DNA from: Flavobacterium muglaense
GTDB taxonomy: Bacteria > Bacteroidota > Bacteroidia > Flavobacteriales > Flavobacteriaceae
Assembly: GCF_014305155.1 (NCBI RefSeq)
Contig: NZ_JACRUK010000014.1
Location: 16,246 to 80,245, forward strand
Direction: 5' to 3'
DNA length: 64,000 nucleotides
Of this stretch, positions 17,606-26,754 are shown one piece after another. Each line of letters begins with the position of its first letter. Position 1 is the first letter of the stretch. The notes beneath the pieces were generated by a model. It saw nothing but the letters and a program-made list of their open reading frames with translations. It ran no database searches and was not told where the DNA came from. A program made the translations under genes and the position numbers.

Positions 17606-19741
17606 TTATTTCCAAATGACAGCTTGTGCAGGCAGTAAAGGGTTTTGACCAATTAGGATTTTGCTTCCCTTTGGAATAGATAAATTTATTGGTTCGTTAG
17701 AGTAATTCACGCCCACATAAAAACCATCTCTCCATTCTATAAAAACACCTTTTGGTAAGTCTTCAATTGCTAAATTGGCTCGTGAGTAAACACTACGTAC
17801 AATTTGTCTTTCTAAGTTTCCATCATTACTTTCCACCCCGATATAGGTAATGGTTCCTTTGCCCAATTTTCGTGTTACAGCTGCCGCTTTTCCTCTGTAA
17901 AACTGGTCTTCATAGGTCGCTAATACCTCCGTTCCTTTTTTGGGTGTTAATACATCTGCCCAAGAATTCCATTGGTAACTAGTTTCTCCGGCTTTCACAA
18001 TTCCATTTACATCAGTAACTAACATATCAAAAAAATCAACATCAGCGCCAATTAAAGGAACAATAGGCGCACTCCAATTGGCTTCAAAAAAGTGTCCGTT
18101 TTTATCTTTTTGTCCTGTACGACAAGTTAAGATTAAGTTCCCTCCATTTTCTACATATTTTTGCCATTTAGCCACTATTTTTTGATCGATAAGTTGGTAA
18201 GCGGGTGCCACAATAAACGGATAGTCCGCAAAATTATCTTCTTCGGTGATAAAATCCATTGGTGCCCCAGCAGATTTGATGGCGGCAGTATAGGTATTTC
18301 TGTGTTTCCAAGTATTCCAAAATTTAGTTTGTTTTTGGTTTTCCAAATCCCAAAGATTTTCATGACTCCATAAAAAGCCCGTTTTTATTTTGGCAATATT
18401 TTGAGGAAGAACCGCTTTAGGATCGTATTCTTTGCGAAGCATTTTCATATCTTGAATCGACTCTACAAATTCTTTTCCACCTGTTGTAAGGGTAACTCCA
18501 TCAGTTCCCACAATTCCGTCATGATACATCTCACTACTTCCTAGGGGATGTCTGTATCTATAGGTACAAGTAAAAGAACAACCACCTCCAAAAGCTTGTG
18601 AAATCCACATATGAACTGTTCCGGGTAACAATTGCGGATTGATACCTGCCCAGTTTACCTGTCCTGGCTGTAATTCCATCACTCCAGTAACGCCATTTAT
18701 AGACCTATAATAATCGTTGGCTTCATAGATTTTATTTGGAGAACCCATTCTAAAACTATCGCCTCCTAATGGATTCTGACCACTTACAGGATACATCGTA
18801 TAAGTGATAAAATCCAATTTGTTGGCACTTCGTGGGTCAGCATCATAAATTACATTAGTAAAATTGGTGGTTATCCATTGTTTTGGATCGATGTATTTTC
18901 GAAGTATTTCCGCCTGTCTGTTTAGATAATCTGCTTGGGCATCAGAAGTGAATCTTTTGAAATCTAAAACAGCATGCGGACTTAGTTTATCTTCAAAATA
19001 AATTTCAGTATTGGGCAGAATTATTTGATCAAAGTTATTGTAACGAGTACTCCAAAAATTCCCAACCCATTCTGTATTTAACTTTTCTATAGTTCCGTAT
19101 TTGGCTTTAAGCCAAATTTGAAATGCTTTGTGTGAAGAAGGACTGAAATCAGGAGTAGCCAAAGGCTCGTTGTCGATTTGCCAACCCATGATATTTTTGT
19201 TTTTCCCGTATCGTTTCCCTAATTCAGATACGATCTGATCGGTAAATTCGCGGTATTTCTCATTGGTTACAGATACATTAGCTCTATTGCCGTGTTCTCT
19301 GCGACGACCATTAGCATCGACCAAATAGATTTCGGGATATTTATCACCCATCCATGCTGGAGGAGTAGGTGTAGGAGTACAAAGAATCACTTTTAAACCT
19401 TCTTTTTCGGCTATTGCTAAGGCATCATCTAACCATTTAAAGTCATACTTCCCTTCCACGGGCTCCATATAAGTCCACGCAAATTCAGCAAAATGTGTGA
19501 ACTCAAAACCTAACTTTTTTATATTTTTTAAATCACGATCCCATTGTTCTCTTGGCCATTGCTCAGGATAATAGTAAACCCCTATTTGCATTAAATCAGG
19601 TTTAGAGAAAAAGGATTTTGGATCTTTTTTGGTTATTGTAGCTTTCTTTTTTTCTTGTGCAAATAGTGAAGCCGAATTCAAACCTGCTATAAATAGGAGG
19701 GAGAGTATAAATTTGGCTAATACCGTATTTTGATTATTCAT
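17606..19741 (-). CDS. GH42 beta-galactosidase, secreted
   Basis: This retaining beta-galactosidase has 711 residues. An N-terminal signal peptide ends near residue 29 (SLFAQ), so the enzyme acts in the periplasm or outside. The GH42 TIM barrel starts with GVYYYPEQWP at 54-63. The acid/base candidate is Glu192 (QIDNEP) and the nucleophile candidate is Glu356 (GVMELQPG). A GATase-like trimerisation domain and a small C-terminal beta domain follow. It is four bases after the GH63 gene, so the two are surely co-translated. In this operon it could split the beta-galactosyl bond to hydroxylysine after glucose is removed. Substrate assignment is inference. Confidence 0.9.
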   Translation of the reverse strand: MNNQNTVLAKFILSLLFIAGLNSASLFAQEKKKATITKKDPKSFFSKPDLMQIGVYYYPEQWPREQWDRDLKNIKKLGFEFTHFAEFAWTYMEPVEGKYDFKWLDDALAIAEKEGLKVILCTPTPTPPAWMGDKYPEIYLVDANGRRREHGNRANVSVTNEKYREFTDQIVSELGKRYGKNKNIMGWQIDNEPLATPDFSPSSHKAFQIWLKAKYGTIEKLNTEWVGNFWSTRYNNFDQIILPNTEIYFEDKLSPHAVLDFKRFTSDAQADYLNRQAEILRKYIDPKQWITTNFTNVIYDADPRSANKLDFITYTMYPVSGQNPLGGDSFRMGSPNKIYEANDYYRSINGVTGVMELQPGQVNWAGINPQLLPGTVHMWISQAFGGGCSFTCTYRYRHPLGSSEMYHDGIVGTDGVTLTTGGKEFVESIQDMKMLRKEYDPKAVLPQNIAKIKTGFLWSHENLWDLENQKQTKFWNTWKHRNTYTAAIKSAGAPMDFITEEDNFADYPFIVAPAYQLIDQKIVAKWQKYVENGGNLILTCRTGQKDKNGHFFEANWSAPIVPLIGADVDFFDMLVTDVNGIVKAGETSYQWNSWADVLTPKKGTEVLATYEDQFYRGKAAAVTRKLGKGTITYIGVESNDGNLERQIVRSVYSRANLAIEDLPKGVFIEWRDGFYVGVNYSNEPINLSIPKGSKILIGQNPLLPAQAVIWK

Positions 19742-19744
19742 TTT

Positions 19745-21748
19745 CTAGTTTTTTAAAAGTAACATTAAGTAATGGGCTGCTGACCAACTAAAATTTTCGG
19801 CTTCTAATCCTTTTCCAGTAGTAGGATGGTAGTTTTCCCGAATGGATTTTCCTTTTTCCAAAGCTCCTTCGGCATTGTGAATGAGTTTGTGAGCCAGTTG
19901 ATTTGCTTCGTTTTGATACCCGTATTTTTCCAGTCCATTGATCCCAAAATAACTTTGGTCCAACCAAATTGGTCCTCTCCAATAACCGTTAGCAGGATTG
20001 AATTTTGCTTGGTTAGCTGCCAAGGTTGGCAAAGGAACATAAGTATTAAAGGTATCTGGATTCAGTAAATTGTCTTTTATGGATTTTGCCTGTTCTACAG
20101 AAGCAACTTCAGCCCAAAGAGGTAAAAAACCTTCACAACCCATATCGGTTATGATGTTTTTCCCATCGATCGAAGTGTCATAAAACCAGCCTGTTTTGGT
20201 ATCCCAAAATTGGATTTGAATCTGTTTTTTTAACTTCGTACCTTCTTCATTCCAGTTTTTTTCTTCGCTTACTAATTTCAAGACCTTAGCCATCTTGGCT
20301 AAATAGTTTTTTTCGGCATATAAAAAGGAATTTAAATCAACACTTTCTTGGTCTATTGAATAGGCGTGTTCTCCATTTTTCAATATTTTACTGTTGTCGA
20401 ATCGTACAGCATTATCCATTCCGCTTTCCCATTTTCCAGCAATTAAAGTACCATCGGTGGAACCAAATTCGCACAGTCCATCTTGATCGTGGTCCCTTTC
20501 TTTGTACCACCAAGCATGGTATTTTTTTAGTTTTGGATAAAATTCTTTTATGAAACTAATGTCTTTGTTTTGTTTGTAGATTTCCCAAACAGCCCAAGCC
20601 GCTAGTGGTGATTTTGTGTTTCTGTAATTATTAGGTTCAATTAAAGTGTCTCTATAAATGCAATCTGGAATAAAACCATTTGGCTCTTGATAATCAAACA
20701 AAGCACGCATTTGATTTTTAGCCAGTTCTGGATTGAAATTTGCTACTGCTGCGGCGTGTTTCCAACTGTCCCAAGCCCAGAAACCATGAAACCATTCATA
20801 ATGATAACTAGGGAAAAGGCCTTCGTGCTTCAATCCTTCGGCAGCAATTCTAGTGTTGTTTTGTAACGTAAGAATTAATTTTGCTAAGAAAACGGAGTAT
20901 TCAGCTCCTTTATATATTGATTTCTTTTTGGCTATTAATTGCGCTAGCTGATTTTCTTTTTCTTTTTTTGTATTCTTTAAAAGAGTGTCGAATTTTATTT
21001 TTGCCAAATTTTCCTTTTCTTTTTTCCAATCGTATTGAGGGAAAATATAAGTTTGAGAAACCACTATTTCTTTGGTCTCATTTGGTTTTAATACTAGCTC
21101 GTTGGCATTTGCTGTAAAGCCCTCTTTTCCAATTTCAATTTGAATCTTTTCACTTAAAAACTGAATATAACCAACCGCATTACTTTTTGAGGAAACTAAT
21201 TTTAGAATTTGCCCTTCAGTAGACAGATGCATATTATCCAAGTATATTTTTGAATCAAAAGCGGGGTTTATTGCTATTGTTTTTGAAGTTCGATTTGTAA
21301 TACTCGTTTTTTGAATTGCTGAATGACCCGATGAAAAAACAAGTTCTTGTTTTACATCTATCTTTTCATTTTTAAATTCTTGCTCTAAATGACTATTATA
21401 ACTACTTTGATTTACTAAACTTGATTTCCAATTGATCAGTTCTTGTTGATTGTTATCTAGTAGATGTAATGAAATAAGGGAAGAACTTAACCAAACTCCA
21501 TTTTGTTCCGTCATTAAATAAGGCCCTGAGAATCCGCCCTGCATTTCGGATTGCTCCAGTAAACCAAATGCAAACCATGCTCCTTTATCAGAAAAAGCCA
21601 ATGATTTTCGGTCGGTTGCATTCTTTCGGCTCCCTTTGTAATCTAAGCTATTTTTACTTAATTCTAAGTTTGAAAATAGGGATTGGGCATTACAAATTTG
21701 GATTATGAAAAAGAATAAAACAAGATATAATGTTTCTTTTTTGTACAT
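19745..21748 (-). CDS. GH63 alpha-glucosidase (YgjK-like), secreted
   Basis: This inverting alpha-glucosidase has 667 residues and a signal peptide ending near residue 22 (CNAQ). The (alpha/alpha)6 barrel carries the YgjK-type signatures FWAWDSWKHA (323-332), WESGMDNAVRF (440-450) and GYWRGPIWLDQ. By comparison the acid candidate is Asp445 and the base Glu638 (SIRENYHP). GH63 contains ER glucosidase I, which removes alpha-1,2-linked glucose. E. coli YgjK has been reported to accommodate Glc-alpha-1,2-Gal, the disaccharide carried by collagen hydroxylysine. This makes removal of the terminal glucose of glucosylgalactosyl-hydroxylysine a plausible role. Other alpha-glucosides cannot be excluded. 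Confidence 0.85.
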   Translation of the reverse strand: MYKKETLYLVLFFFIIQICNAQSLFSNLELSKNSLDYKGSRKNATDRKSLAFSDKGAWFAFGLLEQSEMQGGFSGPYLMTEQNGVWLSSSLISLHLLDNNQQELINWKSSLVNQSSYNSHLEQEFKNEKIDVKQELVFSSGHSAIQKTSITNRTSKTIAINPAFDSKIYLDNMHLSTEGQILKLVSSKSNAVGYIQFLSEKIQIEIGKEGFTANANELVLKPNETKEIVVSQTYIFPQYDWKKEKENLAKIKFDTLLKNTKKEKENQLAQLIAKKKSIYKGAEYSVFLAKLILTLQNNTRIAAEGLKHEGLFPSYHYEWFHGFWAWDSWKHAAAVANFNPELAKNQMRALFDYQEPNGFIPDCIYRDTLIEPNNYRNTKSPLAAWAVWEIYKQNKDISFIKEFYPKLKKYHAWWYKERDHDQDGLCEFGSTDGTLIAGKWESGMDNAVRFDNSKILKNGEHAYSIDQESVDLNSFLYAEKNYLAKMAKVLKLVSEEKNWNEEGTKLKKQIQIQFWDTKTGWFYDTSIDGKNIITDMGCEGFLPLWAEVASVEQAKSIKDNLLNPDTFNTYVPLPTLAANQAKFNPANGYWRGPIWLDQSYFGINGLEKYGYQNEANQLAHKLIHNAEGALEKGKSIRENYHPTTGKGLEAENFSWSAAHYLMLLLKN

Positions 21749-22035
21749 AATTATTAGATTATTTGATATTTTTTTAGAAAAAATTCTATTTTAAACTTGA
21801 AGTCTTAGTGATTTAAACAGGATAGTTGCTATATATTTTGCATCCTCTTAAAAGCTAGTAAATCTATGAAATTCTTCTAATAGAAGTCTTATGATTATTT
21901 CAATATTACCAATTTTTAAGGCGATTTTTTTTAATAAATTTAATAGTTTTTAGATGAACGTTACAAAATTTAAATAAGAACAGCCCAAATATTTCATGGG
22001 CCATTCCTTATGCATTTTAAACTATTTTAAACAGT
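21749..22035. other. Intra-operon gap with stem-loop
   Basis: This 287-bp AT-rich gap separates susD from the GH63 gene. Near 21983-22004 a short GCCCA / TGGGC stem is present without a T run. It is most likely an RNA processing or attenuation stem that gives more SusCD than downstream enzyme. No gene is seen. Confidence 0.4.
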
Positions 22036-23538
22036 TTAATTATTCTGTATTTCAGTTAATGGAACTGGATAAAAGTTGTTTTTTGCTGGATTAAATCCAG
22101 TACGTCCAACGGCATCTAACGCTGCTTTTGTTTTTCCCCAACGACGTAAATCATAGAAACGGAAATTCTCTAACGGGAACTCAATTATTCTTTCATGCTC
22201 GATTTGTGCTTTTACCGCGTCATAACTTACCCCAATCATACTTGGCATATCTGCACGATCTCTTACCGTATTGATAAATGGAATGGCTTCGGCAGTACGT
22301 GTTAATTCGTTTAAAACTTCAGCCTTCATTAAAAGAACATTAGAAAACCTCATTAGAGGCACATTCATACCCAAGAATTCTGTGTTCATTTTTTCTTGAG
22401 TAGGAGGCAAGTACTTGCGAAAAGCGGGTTTATCAATACCGCCAAATTTTTTATCGTAGGTATCTCCAAAAATTCTTGGATTAGCAGGATCATTAAAATA
22501 AGGATCTTTAAAGAAAATGGTAGCATAAAGACGCGAATCATAATTTCCAGTAGTTGCTATTTTGCCTTCTTTTTTGAATTCATTTATCAACATATTTGTT
22601 GGCAAAATTTCATCCCAACCACCTAGTTCACTTGCTGCCATCCAAAAATGAAGGGCAGTACGATAGAAAGCACCATTTGAGGTGTTTCCAGTAAATTGAA
22701 GTTCAAAAATTGATTCTATTGAGTTCTTGTTAGTACCGTCAAACATACTTACATAGTCTTTTACAAGTTGGTATCCTTGCACTTTGTTAAGAGCGGTTAG
22801 TGCATCATTTAAATAAGCTTGTTTTTTTGCAGTTTCTTCATAAGCTCTTGTCAAATAAACAAATCCTAAGTAACTATTAGCTGCTCCACTAGTGGCACGT
22901 CCTGTTTTATCAGCAGGTTGTTTTGCAGGAAGTACTTCAGCAGCGGCTTTCAATTCACTTGTAATGAAATCCCATGCTTCGGTACGGCTAGCAAGAGGAG
23001 CACTTATTTCGTTCTGATCTGTGATGTATTTATTTCGTATTTTAATTTGTTCCCAATTCAGAATTAATTTTAGATGATAGTATGCACGTAAAAAACGTGC
23101 CTCCGCTACAATCTGATTTTTATCAGAGTCGCTTATTGCTGAGGAAGACATTTCACCCACCTTAGTAATCACTTGATTTGCATTACTAATACCGCGGTAA
23201 TTTAATTTCCAATAGCTTGTAAGTTGACTGTTTCCATTAGTATAAGTAAAATCAGCAAGTTCAACCCAGTTTTGATAATTAAGAGCATCGCTACCTAATT
23301 TACAAATATCTTCTCGATACGCTTCTACTGGCCATTTTACTTCGGAGAAAGCGTATTCCTCAACGGAAGCTTCAAGGAGAGCGTAGGTAGCTGAAAGACC
23401 AGCTTCTGCATCCGATTTTGTTCTCCAAAAAGTAGAAGAACTAAGTTGATCTGGAGACTGTTGTTCTAGGAAATCACTACTGCATCCTACCAATGTTGCT
23501 AGGCTAATAAGTACGAATATATTTAATATTTTTTTCAT
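22036..23538 (-). CDS. SusD/RagB-family outer-membrane nutrient-binding lipoprotein
   Basis: This 500-residue protein is the surface lid that captures ligand for its SusC partner. It is a lipoprotein with lipobox LVGC and lipidated Cys19. The SusD N-terminal FLEQQSP and the C-terminal RFSNVLLMKAEVLNE and RFYDLRRWGK motifs are intact. It lies 21 bp after susC in the same direction. SusCD pairs import oligosaccharides, glycopeptides or peptides; with GH63, GH42 and amino-acid catabolic genes downstream, a small glycosylated amino acid or glycopeptide ligand is inferred. Confidence 0.95.
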   Translation of the reverse strand: MKKILNIFVLISLATLVGCSSDFLEQQSPDQLSSSTFWRTKSDAEAGLSATYALLEASVEEYAFSEVKWPVEAYREDICKLGSDALNYQNWVELADFTYTNGNSQLTSYWKLNYRGISNANQVITKVGEMSSSAISDSDKNQIVAEARFLRAYYHLKLILNWEQIKIRNKYITDQNEISAPLASRTEAWDFITSELKAAAEVLPAKQPADKTGRATSGAANSYLGFVYLTRAYEETAKKQAYLNDALTALNKVQGYQLVKDYVSMFDGTNKNSIESIFELQFTGNTSNGAFYRTALHFWMAASELGGWDEILPTNMLINEFKKEGKIATTGNYDSRLYATIFFKDPYFNDPANPRIFGDTYDKKFGGIDKPAFRKYLPPTQEKMNTEFLGMNVPLMRFSNVLLMKAEVLNELTRTAEAIPFINTVRDRADMPSMIGVSYDAVKAQIEHERIIEFPLENFRFYDLRRWGKTKAALDAVGRTGFNPAKNNFYPVPLTEIQNN

Positions 23539-23559
23539 GATTGTTTCTTTATAAATTTC

Positions 23560-26500
23560 TTAAAATATGTACTGTACACCTACAACAAATGATTTGGTAA
23601 AAGGATATACAAAACGATCGACACCTGTATCTAATAATGAAGTTCGAGAAAACTCTGGGTCAATCCCTGAATATTTAGTGATGGTTAATAAATTTTCAGC
23701 ACTTAGATAAAATCGTAACTTGTCTATATTAGCTGTTTCTAATATTCTTTTAGGTAAAGAATAGCCAATTTGTAATTGGCGTAAGCGAACAAAGTTTCCG
23801 TTTTCTAGGAATCGATCAGACTCTCTACTATTTCCATTAGGGTCCCCAAGGACTGCACGAGGAATGTTACTGTGGTTGTCTGGTGTCCAAGAATTAAGAG
23901 TTGAGGCTAACATATTTGTTCCTGAGTTCATAGATTCATAAAAATATCTATTTCCATTGTATAGTTTATTTCCCCAACCACTTCCAATTAGAGCGCTAAA
24001 ATCAAGTCCTTTATAATTTGCGCCTAAACTTAAGTTTGCTTCCACTTTAGGTAATCCAGTACCAGCATACTCTTTGTCATTCTGATCAATCACACCATCA
24101 TTATTTAAATCTTTAAATTTAATATCCCCAGGTTTAGCATTAGGTTGAATTAAATTTCCATTGCTAGTATAACTGTTTACCTCATCAATAGATTGAAAAA
24201 TTCCATCGGTACGGTACAGATAAAAGGAGCTTATTGGTTTGCCTACACGCGCTTGAGTTGGAAAATGCTCGGTATCATATTTAAGACCTTGTCCATTAAT
24301 GGCTTGGTCAGTATTTGCCAAAGATTCGACATTGTTACGAAGTGTAGTTAAATTAAAACCAACATTGTATTTAAACTCATTGCTTTGCTCACGATAATTA
24401 ATTTCTAATTCAAATCCACTGTTGCTTATTTTACCAACATTAAGAGTTGGGTCATCTATTCCTGCTGATGGTGCCAATTTTTTAGTAATTAATAAGTCTT
24501 GTGTAATATTGCGGTAGTAATTTAAAGAACCACTAACTTTGCCATTTCTTAGGGTATAATCGATACCAATATTTTTAGAATCGGTTGTTTCCCATTTTAG
24601 TTTTCTATTTTCTAAAGCTGTAGCTATACTACCTGGCCACGGGTTACTACCTGTACCTTGAACATAACCTGAATTCAAGTAATTTCCAGAGCTAATTAGT
24701 GAACTTGAGGTATAATAACCTAAAGCAGCCTCATTTCCTAGTTGTCCCCAACTAGCACGTAATTTTAAATTTGTGAAAATGAAATCTTCAGGGAAAAAAT
24801 CTTCTTGGTCAATTTTCCAACCTAAAGCTACAGATGGGAATACTCCCCAACGCGTATCTTTTCCAAATTTTGACGATCCATCATATCGTAATGTTGCTTG
24901 AGCTAAATAGCGATCCTTTAAAGCGTAGTTAAGACGACTATAATAAGAAAGTCTATTGTATTGATATTTTGAACCATCTGCTGAATAGGTTCCTCCTTTT
25001 CCAGCTCCAATAGTTTCAAAACCTGGATCTAGAAAACCTGCTGTAGATTCATTTGTTACTAGTTGACCATTTACTACTGTTTGAGAGGTTGTTTTACCTT
25101 CTGCTGTGATATCATTCCAGTTTGAAGAGGATGGGTTGATGGTGTTACCTAATAAGAAATTGAAAGAATGATCTCCAAATTTTTTATCAGCTGTTAAAAT
25201 ATTTTCTAAAATTTGCTCATCCCAATACGTTCTTACCTCTCTATAAACCGTGTATTTTTCAGGTGCTTGAATATTGGCAATAAATGGAGGGTTGTGTGCT
25301 GTTCTTTGCGAGTTTTTTACATGATAGGAATAGGCAGTTTTGAATTTTAACCAAGATGCAATATTTGCCGTTATCGATAAATTTGCAGTAAGATCTTGTC
25401 CTTTTTCGATTCCGCTTCTAAAATGCTCGTCTGCAACTGGGTTTGTGTTAAATGGTAATCCATCTTTATTTGTTAACCCATAACCATAAGTTTCATTTGG
25501 ATCCAATACAGGAACCAATGGAGAAATCATATAAACCTCTTTTAGTTGAAAATTTGGCTGCTCGCTTTGTGTTGAAACATACGCCATTTTAGTATCGATA
25601 TCAAAAATTGATTTTTTGAAACTTACTCTTGCGCTTGCATTTTGTTGTCCAAAATTATTATCGATAACAATACCTTTTTCTTTGGCATAGTTTCCATAAA
25701 GTGCAAATTTAATTCCACCTTGTCTGCCTTGAATTCCTAAACCATAATTTTGGGCTAATCCAGAACGAAAAACTTGGTCTTGCCAATTGGTATTGTATTG
25801 TGAAGGCGCTGTAATGTAGGCAGGTAAAGTCACTGGGGAATTACTGTATTTATTGTATTCATCATACATTCTTTTATGAACAGTACGGTAACCATCGGCA
25901 TCTAATAATTCCAGTCTTTTTGCTGTAGAAGTACTATTTATGAAAGAGCTAAAATCAACTTTAATTCCTTCTTTTTGACCCGCTTTTGTAGTAACGATTA
26001 TTACACCATTTGCTGCTACAGATCCATAAATTGCTGCAGCTGCTCCATCTTTTAAGACTTCAATTGATTCAATATTAGTTGGGTTCACTGAACTCATTGA
26101 TCCTTGAAAACCATCAATAATATATAAAGGCTCTGTATTACCAAAAGTATTAATTCCTCTAATTTTTACTTTTACAGCTGCTCCTGCAGTTCCTCCACTT
26201 TTTTGAACATTTACACCAGCTACAAGACCTTGAAGTGCTTCAGCAGCATTAGTTGTTGCACGGTTTTCTATACTTTCTTTTTTAACTGAAGAAATAGCTC
26301 CGGTAACATTACCTTTTTTAATTGAACCATATCCTATGACAACTACTTCATCTAGTTTGTTGTTTTTTTCCTGAAGCGTAATGTTTAACTCTTTATTGTT
26401 GTTTACATTTAAGGTTACTTCGTTAAATCCGATATAGGTAAAAGTTAAGCTTGGGTTTTTTATATTAGCAGGGATTCTTAATGTGTATTTTCCATTTTCA

Positions 26501-26697
26501 TCACTATTTGTACTTACTGTAGTTGATGCTAATGTAATATTTACACCAGGAAGTGTATTTCCATTAGCGTCTGTTATTTTTCCTGAAATGCTTTTTTGCG
26601 GTTGATTCTCTTGTGCAAAACTAAAGTGTGGTTGGCAGAGAAACATCATAAAGAGAATGAAATTTATCCTCTTAAATAATAGAATTCGTTTTTTCAT
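23560..26697 (-). CDS. SusC/RagA-family TonB-dependent transporter
   Basis: This 1045-residue outer-membrane active transporter has a signal peptide ending near HFSFAQ at residue 28. An N-terminal carboxypeptidase-regulatory-like domain (about 34-115) precedes the plug with EVVVIGYGSIKKGNVTG and YIIDGFQGS, then the 22-strand barrel ending in an aromatic residue (GVQYIF). It works with the adjacent SusD and TonB-ExbBD. There is no extra STN domain at the N-terminus, so signalling through an anti-sigma factor is unlikely. It is the third gene of the operon, 57 bp after the aldehyde dehydrogenase. Confidence 0.96.
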   Translation of the reverse strand: MKKRILLFKRINFILFMMFLCQPHFSFAQENQPQKSISGKITDANGNTLPGVNITLASTTVSTNSDENGKYTLRIPANIKNPSLTFTYIGFNEVTLNVNNNKELNITLQEKNNKLDEVVVIGYGSIKKGNVTGAISSVKKESIENRATTNAAEALQGLVAGVNVQKSGGTAGAAVKVKIRGINTFGNTEPLYIIDGFQGSMSSVNPTNIESIEVLKDGAAAAIYGSVAANGVIIVTTKAGQKEGIKVDFSSFINSTSTAKRLELLDADGYRTVHKRMYDEYNKYSNSPVTLPAYITAPSQYNTNWQDQVFRSGLAQNYGLGIQGRQGGIKFALYGNYAKEKGIVIDNNFGQQNASARVSFKKSIFDIDTKMAYVSTQSEQPNFQLKEVYMISPLVPVLDPNETYGYGLTNKDGLPFNTNPVADEHFRSGIEKGQDLTANLSITANIASWLKFKTAYSYHVKNSQRTAHNPPFIANIQAPEKYTVYREVRTYWDEQILENILTADKKFGDHSFNFLLGNTINPSSSNWNDITAEGKTTSQTVVNGQLVTNESTAGFLDPGFETIGAGKGGTYSADGSKYQYNRLSYYSRLNYALKDRYLAQATLRYDGSSKFGKDTRWGVFPSVALGWKIDQEDFFPEDFIFTNLKLRASWGQLGNEAALGYYTSSSLISSGNYLNSGYVQGTGSNPWPGSIATALENRKLKWETTDSKNIGIDYTLRNGKVSGSLNYYRNITQDLLITKKLAPSAGIDDPTLNVGKISNSGFELEINYREQSNEFKYNVGFNLTTLRNNVESLANTDQAINGQGLKYDTEHFPTQARVGKPISSFYLYRTDGIFQSIDEVNSYTSNGNLIQPNAKPGDIKFKDLNNDGVIDQNDKEYAGTGLPKVEANLSLGANYKGLDFSALIGSGWGNKLYNGNRYFYESMNSGTNMLASTLNSWTPDNHSNIPRAVLGDPNGNSRESDRFLENGNFVRLRQLQIGYSLPKRILETANIDKLRFYLSAENLLTITKYSGIDPEFSRTSLLDTGVDRFVYPFTKSFVVGVQYIF

Positions 26698-26754
26698 TGG
26701 TAATAAATTTGGTTAATTAAAGTTTTATATTTGTCTAGTTTTTAGTCACTTGTT

